Positions 1-10,568 of a stretch of DNA of 64,000 nucleotides are shown here, piece by piece. Source of the stretch: Diadema setosum (lineage: Eukaryota > Echinodermata > Echinoidea > Diadematoida > Diadematidae); NCBI RefSeq assembly GCF_964275005.1, contig NC_092705.1:7738641-7802640 (forward strand), in the 5' to 3' direction. The notes beneath the pieces are model-generated. The model was not told where the DNA came from. It searched no databases and saw nothing but the letters and a program-made list of their open reading frames with translations. The number at the start of each line of letters is the position of its first letter. Positions within the stretch are counted from its first letter, which is position 1. A program made the position numbers and the translations under genes.

Positions 1-1035
1 AAGTGCTGTGTGGTCGAAAAGTCGAACAAAAGACTCCTTCTTTTAAGGACCTTTAACTTAACATTCAAGAAAGAAAAAAAAGTTTTTAAAAGTTGTATAG
101 TTCACTGTACACACGGGGGGGGGGCAGTTAAAGGAATGGTACAGTTTTATTGGTGGAGATGAGAATCGGGCTTTTAACTTTTTGCGAGATACCAAGAAAA
201 CACTTATGATATACAGAGCATACCATTTTAAGAGGAATTCAAAGTCTATTTGATGAAAATCGGATTTGGAATTACTGAAACATCCAAAAACAAAGTAAAA
301 CAAAGCGACCGTACTAAAGTGTAGGTCCCACACTTCATTAAAATTAGCCATTTCAAAACCAATTTTCATCAGGTAAACGTTGAATTCCTCAAAGAATTAC
401 ATGTTCTTCATATTTCATAAGAGGTTTCTCATTATTTCAACAAAAAATGTTGGAAACCTGAAATCAGGTCTCAACCGAACCTGTACGATCCCCTTAATGT
501 TTCTGGTGCCACTTCCGCGTTTCATCAGCTAACAAAAGAGAAAAGGAAAATGAAAGGCCTTCAGCGCAAATTTCTGCTGATACTTCTTGTTTTTTCTCTT
601 TCCAGCTGACACGCTTCCCAAAAAGTAATACTTTTTTTTTTTTTTGGGGGGGGGGGGGGCATGTGGTTAGACCCTATGCATTATGTATAGTTTTAAAAAA
701 AAAGTGTGCGGGGGCTTAGCCCCCCCCCCCCCCCCTCCCCGTTCCGCCGGCCCTGTTCAACTAATAAAACAAACAAACAATAAGAAACTAACGTATTGAA
801 GCGTTAAAGCCTCCCATTATGCAAACCTTCAGAAAACATCTGACAAAACAAGTTATTTTCTTTAACACACTCAAAGAAAACTACGAAAACGTATTTACTA
901 ATACCTCTGTAAGCGCACTTCAGTCATCAAAATTAAACATTATGTTGAAAGATAACATAATGCATTGCATTTTACCAGTTTACAGTATACATCACAAAGG
1001 CAGCCTACAGTCAACAAACCTGGTCAAAGTGACAG
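1..1035. repeat. Dispersed repeat, copy 1 (second copy at 16365-17185)
   Basis: This segment aligns by eye with 16365-17185 over most of its length. Shared stretches include GGTCGAAA.GTCGAACAAA near the start, TTTCTGGTGCCACTTCCGCG, GGGGGCTTAGCCCCC, GTTCCGCCGGCCCTG, then CAGAAAACATCTGACAAAAC, and near the end CATCACAAAGGCAGCCTACA. The two copies differ by large insertions (132-493 here, 16437-16722 in the other). It is probably an old non-autonomous mobile element, but no coding capacity or clear terminal repeats are visible, and the left edge runs off the window. The family is unknown to me. Confidence 0.75.
132..493. mobile_element. Foldback MITE inserted at a TTAA site
   Basis: A 362-bp element is flanked by TTAA on both sides (128-131 and 494-497). 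The homologous position in the other copy of the host repeat (16801-16804) holds a single uninterrupted TTAA, so this is a true insertion with TTAA duplication. The ends are imperfect inverted repeats (AAAGGAATGGTACAG and the reverse complement of CTGTACGATCCCCTT). The middle is palindromic: the left half carries GAGGAATTC...TGATGAAAAT and the right half its inverse. Related sequence occurs at 4740-4905 and 10095-10318. TTAA targets are typical of piggyBac-like and some other cut-and-paste elements; the superfamily is inference. Confidence 0.75.
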
Positions 1036-1488
1036 TTAGCAAATGTTATTTGCGACATGTATCCGAGATATGTACGTTAGTATCTAGGTGCAGACATTGT
1101 ACATTGGACTTTGTATTTTGCACGTACACTAATGTCGTCTTGCTATTAGGTCTAACCAGGGAGGCAGCGTCATTAGAGAACGTGAAGCTACATTGTAGGA
1201 GCATACTCTCTGTCAAAACATAGGCTTATTTGTTAAAGCTAAAACACAATTTTCAGAAGGGTTCGTAATTGATCTTCCACCGTTTGGAATTTGCCTACTT
1301 AGTGAAAAAAGCGCCTCATCCCCATTTTATCGCAAGGAAAAAAAAAGTGCACTGTACACTCACAACGAACTTGCTGCAAAACTCTGCTAGCAAGAAGCTG
1401 CAAGATTCCAGCCTTCTTTGCGACTTTGATCGTATTGGATAAGGCCTATCATTCGTGAAAGACTCTGTTCGCACGACACGGTACAACT
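1036..1488. other. Upstream region of the KCTD gene, no clear element
   Basis: About 450 bases separate the repeat from the KCTD start codon. I see no convincing TATA box. The last 100 bases are more GC-balanced than the surroundings and probably contain the promoter and 5' UTR; the start context is acaactATGA. Confidence 0.3.
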
Positions 1489-2136
1489 ATGAACGACTTT
1501 GTTAACGTAAATGTCGGCGGAACGATATACACCACGTCCAGGGCTACCCTTTGCCGTTTTCCTGATTCAATGCTTGGGTCAATGTTCAGCGACCGACTGC
1601 CGTCCACTCGAGATGAAAAGGGGAATTACCTAATCGATGGGGACGGTCCCTTGTTCAGACATGTCCTCAACTTCCTTCGCAGGTCAGTCTTAGTTCTTCC
1701 AGAAGACTTCAAAGAACTGGACATGCTTGCCCAGGAGGCTGACTATTATCAGATTAATGAATTGACTGAAGCTGTCTCCCAACTCAGAAATGAAAAGGAG
1801 GAGGTAGAAAAAAGACAAGAATTTATTGAGTTGCAGTTCTCCGGACGTTCGACTATGACATGGTTTATATATGGGAGCTGGGATATTTTGCAGAAGATTC
1901 CTGTTGTTAAGGAAAACTTCAGAAATATTCATGGGCAACAGATCAACAGCAAGTGTGATGGTGTGTATGTTAATACACGTGGCAAGCAGCCATTGAATCG
2001 TATTAAACTCTTTGAGCAAATAACGCAGCTTGGTTTTAGGCTTGTGTCGTCCAGAGGAAGTGATAATGATGCTGACAAGTGGACTTTTTCCAGGGATGCA
2101 AAGACAACTTCTGGTACAAATCCCAAGGCAAAATAG
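1489..2136 (+). CDS. KCTD6-like: BTB/POZ (T1) domain protein of the KCTD6/KCTD21 type
   Basis: A single uninterrupted reading frame encodes 215 residues. Residues ~4-95 form a BTB/T1 tetramerisation domain: VNVNVGGTIYTTS, then RFPDSMLGSMF, DGDGPLFRHVLNFLR, LPEDFKELDMLAQEADYYQI. These match the KCTD6/KCTD21/KCTD11 subgroup closely. A short coiled-coil-like linker (NEKEEVEKRQEF, ~100-112) leads into a C-terminal domain (~113-205). Vertebrate KCTD6 and KCTD21 have about 230-260 residues, so the length is near normal. Family members oligomerise and act as cytoplasmic substrate adaptors for Cullin-3 ubiquitin ligases; KCTD6/11/21 have been tied to HDAC1 degradation and Hedgehog signalling in vertebrates. 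That role is inferred here. The start is the first ATG directly before the VNVNVGG strand. No intron interrupts the frame. It could be a functional intronless gene or a recent retrocopy; no poly-A tract immediately follows the stop. Which KCTD subtype it is remains uncertain. Confidence 0.9.
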   Translation: MNDFVNVNVGGTIYTTSRATLCRFPDSMLGSMFSDRLPSTRDEKGNYLIDGDGPLFRHVLNFLRRSVLVLPEDFKELDMLAQEADYYQINELTEAVSQLRNEKEEVEKRQEFIELQFSGRSTMTWFIYGSWDILQKIPVVKENFRNIHGQQINSKCDGVYVNTRGKQPLNRIKLFEQITQLGFRLVSSRGSDNDADKWTFSRDAKTTSGTNPKAK

Positions 2137-3382
2137 CAGCAGTTTACTATATTCAAACAAAAGTAAGCAATGATCAGTCAGGCAATTAGTCCTGGTAGAC
2201 TGCGCAATGATAATTGTAATGTGTATAATATAATTATGTACTACTCGCAGTACTAGTAATTGTAGTTTAGCTTGTTGAGGACAAGCTAATTTTACTACAA
2301 CACAAAATTTCCCATATTGGAAACACCTGCCTAAGTCTTAGTATATTCGGAACTTCGGAACTATAGGACTTAATTTGCCGAGGATTAAGATTAATTTGTG
2401 ATCCTATACTATAGGGCCTATGACTTTATAACTGCTTCATCTTGCAGTATTAAGAAAGCCACAGCAGTAGGAATATAACCAATTATGTTACTACAGTTCG
2501 GAGAAACTCGATATAACGAGAAGGTCGGGACAGCGCGGTTTTCCTCGTTACAGCCGATATCTTGTTATATCAGTTGGCATTAACAAACAAAAAGTCATAA
2601 ACCGACTTATTTGTATATGTGGGACTACAGAGATCATCTTTTGTCGTATATGTGGGACTACAGAGATCATCTTTTGTTGTATATGTGGGACTACAGTGAT
2701 CATGTCTACAGAGATCATGTTTCAATAAATACTGATGATCTCGCAACGTGTGTGGGAGAATTACTCATTTTTTGTGTAAAAATAGATGTTTTCGCCAATG
2801 AAATTCGATATCAAGAATGTGTTTCTTAAGGAATGTTCGAATTTCTAAGTAGACCTGATCATCTCTAGTTGACTTCAACTCAAAGTGGAAAACATAATGA
2901 GCAGTGTTTCTTCCATGATGCAAAAGTTAGAACAACTGCAATGATTTCTCGATTATTCATAGAGAGCGCATGCCTTTTGTACTACTCCATTGCAAGCTTG
3001 GGAAATGGCTGGTATTATGTGAAAAGTATAACCCTTTCATTATACATATTGTACAAAATTAATGTTTGCCATACACACAGAATATGATGCTTACTATAGT
3101 GTTCTTTATATATAGTGGCTTAAAAAATGTAGCCAATCAGAAGCGGTGAAATGAGATATGAATGCACTCTTTATTTTCTTAGCAACATGTGTGCAAAGAG
3201 TTTACAACGAAAAAGCGTGACAGCATGACGTGTTACTGTATCCTATAGAGTCACATTACATTCTGTACTACGGAATATAGCGAAGTAATTCACACTTTGT
3301 GAATGATATAGTGTTAGATTTTGCTGTTAGTTGGAATTTTTGATTAGGTGTAAACCTTTACAGGGAACTGAGGAGATTGCAG
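2137..3382. other. Non-coding region downstream of the KCTD gene
   Basis: This probably includes the KCTD 3' UTR; the nearest obvious AATAAA is near 2724. It contains the 33-bp tandem repeat at 2614-2712. No further gene is recognised. Confidence 0.3.
2614..2712 (+). repeat. 33-bp tandem repeat, three copies
   Basis: Three units begin at 2614, 2647 and 2680, each starting TATATGTGGGACTACAG. The first two are near-identical; the third diverges after GGGACTACAGTGATCATG. The period is 33 bases, so each unit translates as an 11-residue repeat (YMWDYRDHLL-like) in an open frame, but nothing else suggests that the frame is used. Confidence 0.85.
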
Positions 3383-3856
3383 TTAAAGTACAGGTATTGT
3401 TGTTAGTGTTAATTGAGCTGCACTTTGTTTAGGTTTCATTTTGGTGGGCAATCGAGTTGGGACTATGGAAGGATTACCCGTAGTAGATAACAGGGAAGTA
3501 TAGCTCTTTGTGCATTGTGCCTTCTCTGTATCCACAGCTAAAGAACTTGATAGCAGTATAAAATGTTTTGTTAGGGAATTATTGGCCACCTTGGACGAAT
3601 TTTTAATTGGGTCTGTGTTTAACTTGGGAAATTGTGTTCCTTTGTCCTTAGTTGTGGAGGTTATCTTTTTGAGTGTGGGAGAGGAGTTGGATTTTTGGAT
3701 CTCGCCAAGTACAGACCTACAATATGTAGGGGAAGAAAATTGTCTGAAAATAATGATGAGCTGTAGCTCATCATCAGTCAGTCCGAGTGTATCATCGAGT
3801 GTATCATCTTCAACGTGTGCAATATCTTGTGACACTTTGATCTGGTCAATATGTAA
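3383..3856 (-). CDS. Unassigned open reading frame
   Basis: An open frame of about 158 codons on the minus strand has no ATG at its start. The product would have an acidic start (HVEDDTLDDTLGLTDDELQ) followed by a Ser/Thr/Lys-rich part. No domain is recognised. The plus strand is also open over much of the same stretch. It could be a remnant of a mobile-element ORF, an internal exon or chance. Confidence 0.15.
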   Translation of the reverse strand, partial: LHIDQIKVSQDIAHVEDDTLDDTLGLTDDELQLIIIFRQFSSPTYCRSVLGEIQKSNSSPTLKKITSTTKDKGTQFPKLNTDPIKNSSKVANNSLTKHFILLSSSLAVDTEKAQCTKSYTSLLSTTGNPSIVPTRLPTKMKPKQSAAQLTLTTIPVL

Positions 3857-4739
3857 CTTTGGTTACAGCATGGACCCGGGTTCATGGTTACAGAAATAAA
3901 GCTGCCGAAGTCAGATCAGAACTATACACCAATAGTTGAAATATCCGTATGTTTGAGCATGGACCATGGTTTGAGTATATGTGTGGCAATGATGGTAATG
4001 ACAGTCACAATGGGACTGTGAGAGAAAAAGCCCACAGGAGTGCAATTGGGTAATGCTCTCCCCACGCGTATCTCTACAATAGCATAGATAAACTGCACAC
4101 TCACTGACGTCACAATGCGTACTTTAGCAGTGCGCACTCAATCTAGTATTACAAACGTGCTCTCAATCACGCCTGTAAACAACTTCTAAATTCGTGTTCG
4201 GACTTTTTGTTGTTGTGGTTGTTGTTTTTTAGCAAGTTCTACAGCATATAGCTCTGAGCTGACTGGTATTCGCCCATAAAGGTACAGACGGAATGCCGTT
4301 TATTTAATCGACCCACTTTATAAAAAAAAAAAAGTAATTCAAACAATCATGATAAATGTTTTAGTTCGTTAGTGGAAATGCAGCTCACTCTAGACGGAAT
4401 TCAAAATGTCGAGGGAGGGTATAATGGACTGTCCCCCTCCCACACTGAAAGACTTTGCATTCTTAGAACTGAAATTCAACTCTCTGGTGCACACTTTTGG
4501 GGGGTATATTTGAAAAAAGACAACTTTCAATCAAAAAGTAAGAAAAAGTGATATTCAAGGACATTGCGAATGTCTCATTTTGGTATCTGTCACCTCTTTC
4601 CCGCGTGTGTGTCGTCACTGGGTACCTCTAAGTCTTCGGAGATGGACAGAAGGGGGATCTGGGCGTGGGAGAGGGTATTCCCCTTGCACATAAGGGAGCT
4701 TTTGCACTTTTAGAACTAGATGAATACAAAGTGGTCCTA

Positions 4740-4905
4740 ATACATGTAAAAGATGGGACCCACTTTTCAGTTAAACCTCTTGCTTATGCATTGTTTTTGG
4801 ATATCTCAGCCATTTCAAAAACGATTTTCATCTACAGCTGTAATTAACTTTTAATTCCTCTCATAAGAAGTGTATGTTCTGTAGTAGTGTATTTCATATA
4901 AATAA
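4740..4905 (+). mobile_element. Partial copy of the TTAA MITE family
   Basis: It shares GATGGGACCCACTTTT, CAGCCATTTCAAAAACGATT and the AATTCCTCTCATAAGAAGTG-to-ATTTCATA stretch with the right half of the element at 132-493. The ends are not defined. Confidence 0.5.
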
Positions 4906-5451
4906 TAATGGTAATAATGCATCACATTTGTGTATAAATGGTGAATTTTTCAATAAAAAAACTAGGTAAAAGAACATAATTACTGAATGATATTGTCAGA
5001 GGGGTCACGGAGCACATGCAATTTTTATTGATTTGTTATCTAAACATAGAAGATAAACGCTTCCATCAATCTGTTGCCATGCTAACTGTCTTATCAGGAA
5101 TGACCTTCACCTTGAAACCATACATTTGTGTTTATATACTTTGATGTAAACATGCTCTCATTCCTCCGACAATATTTTTGCATGGTCGCATCCATAGCAA
5201 CCACCACATTCCAGATGAAATGTGAATTCGAATGACCAAACTGTTGAAGGCTACCGAAATTAAAACTTGTATACATGCTCAGATACTTCTTTTATATTTT
5301 GACATAATTTCATTGTAAATACACATTATTTTGCTCCTTTTTCGTAAATTTCAAATGTTACCATGGCAATGGACAAATTTGTCGTTCTCATGACATTAAA
5401 CAACAAAGATTTCGATTGCATTTGAACGGGTGACTCTGATTCTACAAATCA

Positions 5452-5642
5452 AAGGTCCAGTTTACCTTTGGGAGCAGTGATTTAAAAAATGTTCAAGATA
5501 TCACATTTGATGCAAGATATACATGTAGGTCTGTTATATCACAGAACATCGTACCATATAGAATTTTTGCAATAAAGCCTAAAATATAAGGTGATATCAA
5601 TATTTTTCTCAATATACCATAACTGTAGACGGTTTAATCTGG
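5452..5642 (+). repeat. Dispersed repeat, copy of 61437-61625
   Basis: The stretch from GGGAGCAGTGATTT to ATAACTGTAGACGGTTTA matches the reverse complement of 61437-61625 over about 190 bp, including GCAATAAA.CCTAA.AT and TATCACA.AACATC. It is probably a MITE or other non-autonomous element. Confidence 0.7.
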
Positions 5643-6549
5643 AAGCATTCCTATCATAACTATTGTTCACATTTTGTGTATTTAACAATACTTAACATCG
5701 AGTATACGGATTCAAATTTTTGCAGTGGTTGTTTCTATCTCTAACTCATTATTTAAGAACTATTTTGAAGCACTAATGCTCGGTTTAATCTGCAAATGGT
5801 AAATTATGCCTTTGAGTCAATTTTGTGCATATTGTGTGTTATTTTTCAAAAAAAAAAGAAGAAGAGTTACCTTGGCAACGGGAGCATATGTCAGAGAAAG
5901 ACTAGGCCTTAGTATTGCAGCTGAATGATTAATTCGAAATCAGTGAATGCAATCACTTTTTTAAATTTAAGTACTTTTTAATTGGAAATATAGGTTTTTT
6001 TTTTTGCAAAAAAAAGCCGAATTTCACATCTATAAGTTTGCCAATTTTCTGACATTCTGTGTCATGTGATTGGAAATTTAAGTTAATAACAATGTTACCT
6101 TGGCAACGGATAACACGTCAGAATGCTAAAGGGCTCAATGTCCGAATCCGCTTAGAATAAGTCAGCCGACATAGAATATAATATGTGCCAAAATTGGTGC
6201 TTTTCCACAAATTTGAACAATCGGTCTGAAGTAGTGGGCTTTGCCGCTTGGACCAGTAGTGTATAATACAGTACCTGATTTGTAGAGTTTAATTCAGCTT
6301 GCATTATTTCATTGTTGATTAATTTGCCTGTATCAGTATTATGTAGTATGCTTCTTCATCTATGACACCCCAAACCAGTGGGACTGATCTCCCTTTTCGC
6401 TTTCTGAACAATTTCTTTTGTATTTATTCATGCACTGTACAATGTATTTTCTTCTACTTACCACAGTGTATAGACTGTGCTGACACTTAAGTAAGCAAAT
6501 GACTATGGCAATGATGTTTCACCATTATTGTACAAAGGTTGTAATATAC
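5643..6549. other. AT-rich intergenic sequence
   Basis: No gene is recognised. GTTACCTTGGCAACGG-like motifs recur (near 5868 and 6096, with a related GTTACCATGGCAATGG near 5357), suggesting diverged repeat units. Confidence 0.3.
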
Positions 6550-7026
6550 ACACTAAGAAAAAATGATTCATTCTTGCACCTTTTAAGGGTGCAAAGTGAT
6601 GTCACACTGGTGGCTCCCTATGGGTGTTATCTTGCACCCTCGAGAAATGGGTGCAAAAGTGGTACCTTGCGCAAGGGTATAACCTTGCAACCTGTGGGTG
6701 CACCTTTGCACCGCCAAAGAAGGTGCAAAATTGCACCCTTTATTGAGGGTGCGAAGTGGTTCCCTTGGGTGCATATTTCCACCCACACTAAGTGGTGCTA
6801 AGTTGCACCCTCTTCTTGAGGGTGCATCTTTCCACCCACACTAATTGGTGCTGAGATGCACCTTTCTTGAGGGTGCGATCTTTCTCCCTTTAATTTTCGA
6901 CGCAACTTTGCACCCTCTCTTGCCTCTACTTTTGGTGCAACTTTACACCTTTCGTGAGGGTGCAAAGAAGCACCCTAAGTTCCAAGATTGTAGCCTCTTT
7001 TAAGGGTGCGATTTTGTGCCATATAT
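6550..7026. mobile_element. GGTGCAA-rich multi-hairpin element
   Basis: The left end begins ACACACTAAGAAAAAA, a terminus also seen inverted at 15401-15416. Inside, the words GGGTGCAA, TTGCACCC, GGTGCAAC and AGGGTGCGA recur dozens of times in both orientations, so the element can fold into a series of short hairpins. This is typical of non-autonomous DNA transposons. Frames crossing it are composed of the repeat and are not genes. Confidence 0.65.
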
Positions 7027-7291
7027 ATAGGTATAATGTTGCACCTATGTGGTGCTTATTTGATCCATGACTGCAGCAAAATTGCTTCTTTAAAGGAGCC
7101 AGTCAGTGTCACTGTCTACGCCTTTAGAGGCGCAATGTTGCCCAGTATAACCTCAAGTGAACCTTGAGATTACTGGGCAATATTGCGTCTCTAGAGGAAC
7201 AGGCAGTGACACTGATTGGCTCCTTTAAAGAAGCAATTTTGCAGCAGTTATGGATGAAATAAGCACCACATATTTGCAACATTATACCTAT
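7027..7291. repeat. 265-bp near-perfect inverted repeat
   Basis: The arms start ATAGGTATAATGTTGCA and end with its inverse, TGCAACATTATACCTAT, and match inward through GCAAAATTGCTTCTTTAAAG and CAGTGTCACTG to a centre near 7160. The arms differ at scattered positions. It directly abuts the GGTGCAA element and may be its 3' part or a separate foldback MITE. Confidence 0.8.
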
Positions 7292-8925
7292 AAGGTAAAT
7301 ATACTTAATATACATAACAAGGTACAATTTGGTTACTTAACTACTTTAAACCTTGAATAGTGCGAACTAATGCAAGCCTGTTTGCTCAGTATATCAAACT
7401 TATGCTGTTGTTGCACTCTGCAAAGTAAATAAGATTGGTGTAATTTGGATCCTGTGAATCATGAAATGTGTGCGTGGAATTTGTGAGTTTTGAAATGTTA
7501 ATGTAGAAGTTAACTTATAGTTGTGTTTGAATGACATACTAAAACCAAATATTTACCCAATTACCTTTCCAATGAGGTGAGCACTATCACTATCTATCAA
7601 ACAAACCCTCTAAGCAAGAGCATACATCTGCATGAAGGAAGAGGTAAAAATATGATATACATTTGTCTGGATACGTTTTATTCAAAACGTACTTGAATAC
7701 GTACTTATTCACATAATCTATAAGAATAAGATATGCTTTTTGCCAGTACACAAAGCCTCAAAAAACAAAAGCATGCTACGTACATTTCTAAAGTATGCAC
7801 CATATCTAAAAAAAAAAAAATGTAAGAGGATTTAACAAGTTGTTTGTATGCATTCAAACGAATAGGCCTGCATATTTCCATGCGTACAATATTCATGTAA
7901 CAGTGACGTCATCATGAATCATCAAAAAGATATGTTTCCAGCATGACATGAATTTATCTAAAATTTAAAACATGTCTTACAATTAGGAGTTTGTTTTATA
8001 ATGACGACGCCAATTGTCTTAAAGTCCTTATCACGACATGTCTTGGGGTTCACATTTATTTAAAACATGAGATTCTTGGCACTTAGATTACGACTACAAT
8101 TCATTATGGTTTAGATACTTAACTGACATACGCATACCATATTCAGGTATACGGGCATTTCGATGAAAACATCTAAATACAAGGTATAATTATAATATGA
8201 AAATCAAACTTGATACCAGCCCTTATGGGCTACCAATGGAGACTAGGCAGAATCGCAGTTATCATGGTTATGTATTCAGATTTTGTTTTGGGTGATCAAT
8301 TCGAGTCCCTCGAGCTGAGATTCCGGAACTGCAATGAGCAAATCATCATAATGACTAACAAAGTGACTGAGAATAATACATGCACCAGTTTCTGTTTCGT
8401 TGTTCTATACATAGAAAGTTGTTACGTTTTCCAATCCTCTGTAGGCACACAGGGATTTGCAGATCACCTTTGGCTATAACGCCATGGTCGCGTGCAAAAT
8501 GATTGCAGCTTATCTAACTTGTAGTTTCCGAATAGGGGACTACCGTGCTTATACATATTAATCGGATGATAGACCCCGTCAAAGAGTAAATTGCGGATAT
8601 CGTATACCATTGTCAAATCCACTTTTTGTTCTGTACACAGTTTCACTGGACTCTTATGAACCACTTAAGCATTACCAAATCATGGAGTATAAGAATAATC
8701 TTAAGTCATTTCCTTGAAACGGCTATGAGCGGGAACAGTTTGGCATCATACATGACTAAATGCATGTATTATACAAGGTTTCAGGACACTTTGAACCGTG
8801 TCCCAATGACAATGACCTACAATATTTGACCTTGAACGCTGGCACCCACAAAGTGGTAGAAGTAACTTCATCCAATCGTATATACATATGCAAAGTTTCA
8901 TTTGGATACCTCAAACAGTACTTAA
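7292..8925. other. Intergenic, no gene recognised
   Basis: Only short scattered frames are present. Around 8765-8930 there is a stretch with direct GACCT.CAA.TTTGACCTTGAAC wording, common in dispersed animal repeats. No family can be named. Confidence 0.25.
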
Positions 8926-9060
8926 AGGGGAATGAAACCCAAATGTACCCGTGGATTGGAGCAATATCATAAGAACACATATGTGAACATGGAAAATCGT
9001 ATGATCCAGTGGAAGTTATGCATTTTTTAAAGTTTCAGTGTCACTTTCATGTATGGAAAC
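8926..9060. mobile_element. Possible MITE end (AAAGGGGAATGAAACCC)
   Basis: The terminus and the TTTTTTAAAGTTTCAGTG-type interior resemble the non-autonomous element near 61728. No partner end was located, so this is a weak call. Confidence 0.25.
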
Positions 9061-9156
9061 GTATAGGCCTATGAAGAAAATATCAAGGGAATTCCATAAA
9101 ATCTTATTCTAAATGAAAAGTACAAATTGCCTCCACTTATTTGTCGTTGCCATAAT

Positions 9157-9400
9157 GTTAAGGGTAATATTACCCCCACCCCCTTCTGGAAGAAGTTAAT
9201 CAAGTGCTCCTTTTGTAATGCTAGAAACGTGAAACTATGCCTATTTTCTTTACATTTCTTTATATAATTTTCCATGGTTGACGTCAAAGATGTAGCTTTC
9301 TCATCTCGTAATGGCGGCACTGAAACTCTAAATATATGTGTATATATAGCTCTTCGACGGATTTTCCGATATTCCTCAATTTGTGACGATGTGTTCAACT
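9157..9400 (+). repeat. Dispersed repeat, copy of 30447-30740
   Basis: It shares with 30447-30740 the order: AAGGGT.ATATT, a C-run, CTTCT..AAGAAG, TCAAGTGCTC.TTT, later GGCGG.ACTGAAA and GGATT.TCCGAT.TTCCTCAA. Both copies lie in the same orientation. Confidence 0.65.
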
Positions 9401-9874
9401 GCTAAAGTAATCTCCCTGCATTAACTTGTCCACTTGTACTTTTCGTTTCATTTCCCTTCGTGATACAACGTTGCCATAATCGATAACAGACTGATGTACG
9501 AACGGAGGGACAAGCTGAACAACATCATTTCTCTGGTGACAATTCCTTGTAAAAGTATACACCATGAAAACTTTAGGCTGGTAAACTATATCAAGACAAT
9601 TATTGAACAATATTGTTAATGAAATGCAGTAGGTTTTTCTTCGTGATAGTTGCCTGTTCAGATCAAGGCTTGCAATGTACTGCTGAAGTATGCATCGGGT
9701 GTTTCTGCCTTGTCTGGGATACTGAAAGCCACAGAGCACAGAAGGCCGGAAACATTGTAGCGAAGGAAGACACGATTGTATACAGGAATACGGGCAGATT
9801 TCACAACCATCCAGCCAAATAGTGCGCAGCATTCACAGTGAAGATTGTGGGATTTAGTCCTGCCAGGTTCTGAA
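9401..9874 (-). CDS. Unassigned possible exon
   Basis: Reading on the minus strand, CCAAAATCTCTTTCAG is a good splice acceptor ending at 9875. Downstream of it one frame stays open for about 72 codons (SARIPVYNRVFLRYNVSG then SIPDKAETPDAYFSSTLQAL, stop at 9658) with coding-like codons. A second, overlapping frame is open across 9395-9832. Neither product is recognised. It could be a 3' exon of the minus-strand spliced cluster at 10490-12655, but the reading frame cannot be joined with confidence. Confidence 0.2.
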
Positions 9875-10094
9875 AGAGATTTTGGCATGAATAAATAATG
9901 ACTGAATAAAATTTCGAAGGAAATAGGTCGTTTACACTATAGGCGGTTTTGTTGCTTACATAAACTAACAGGTTGCAACTATGATCATTGACCAGAAAAT
10001 GGAAAATTAAATTGATTGCATAGATCTACTTCAGGTTTCTAACGACTTTTGCTGAAATAATGAGAAATGGTTTTGAAATAGCTGCGATATCCAA

Positions 10095-10318
10095 AACAGA
10101 GCAATAATAATATAATATGGGACTCACTTTTTATCACGATCGCTGCGTTTTATTTTGTTTTTGGATGGCTCATCCATTTCAAAACCAGTTTTCATCAAAT
10201 AATCTTTAGAATTCCTCTTAGAATGGCATACTCTCTATTATTTCATAAGTAGGTTCTTGGTATATCACAAAAAGTTAAAAGCCCAAATCCTCACCTCCAC
10301 CAATACTATATCATCCCT
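10095..10318 (-). mobile_element. Truncated copy of the TTAA MITE family
   Basis: The reverse complement matches 132-370, sharing GGGCTTTTAACTTTTTG, AAGAGGAATTC, TTTGATGAAAA and ATCCAAAAACAAA.TAAAAC. The intact end abuts TTAA at 10319-10322. The other half is missing. Confidence 0.65.
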
Positions 10319-10489
10319 TTAAGCTTTGATATTGGTTTCTAAACAAATCCGGTCGGATAGATTTATTTCAGCTCTTTGTCATATAAGTAAAACATGATAA
10401 TGTTGCAAAGAAATTTTCCTCTTATATTTCTAGTCAGAAAGCAGATGGAATTCCCGTCTCCCATAAAAAAATAAAAGTGCAGCACTTAC

Positions 10490-10568
10490 TTTGTCACAGA
10501 CATACAGCATGTCCTCTCCAGGCAGACGGGGAATTAGGAGACAGCATGCCGACATCACTAAGTTAGAG
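10490..10568 (-). other. Candidate exon with strong splice sites
   Basis: On the minus strand a T-rich tract and CAG precede this 79-base segment and GTAAGT follows it. Only one frame is open through it (one leading base, then SNLVMSACCLLIPRL...CDK), ending in phase 0. No domain is recognised. It forms a set with 10862-10947, 11521-11621 and 12655-12830. Confidence 0.35.

Noticed and set aside
819..1223. 134-codon plus-strand frame
   Set aside because: It lies in the dispersed repeat; the second copy (16965-17185) has stops and indels in this frame.
1690..2160. 156-codon minus-strand frame
   Set aside because: It is antisense to the KCTD gene. The plus strand has the BTB domain.
6499..6801. 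100-codon frame rich in KGITLQPVGAPLH-like words
   Set aside because: It is a translation of the GGTGCAA hairpin array and is open on both strands.
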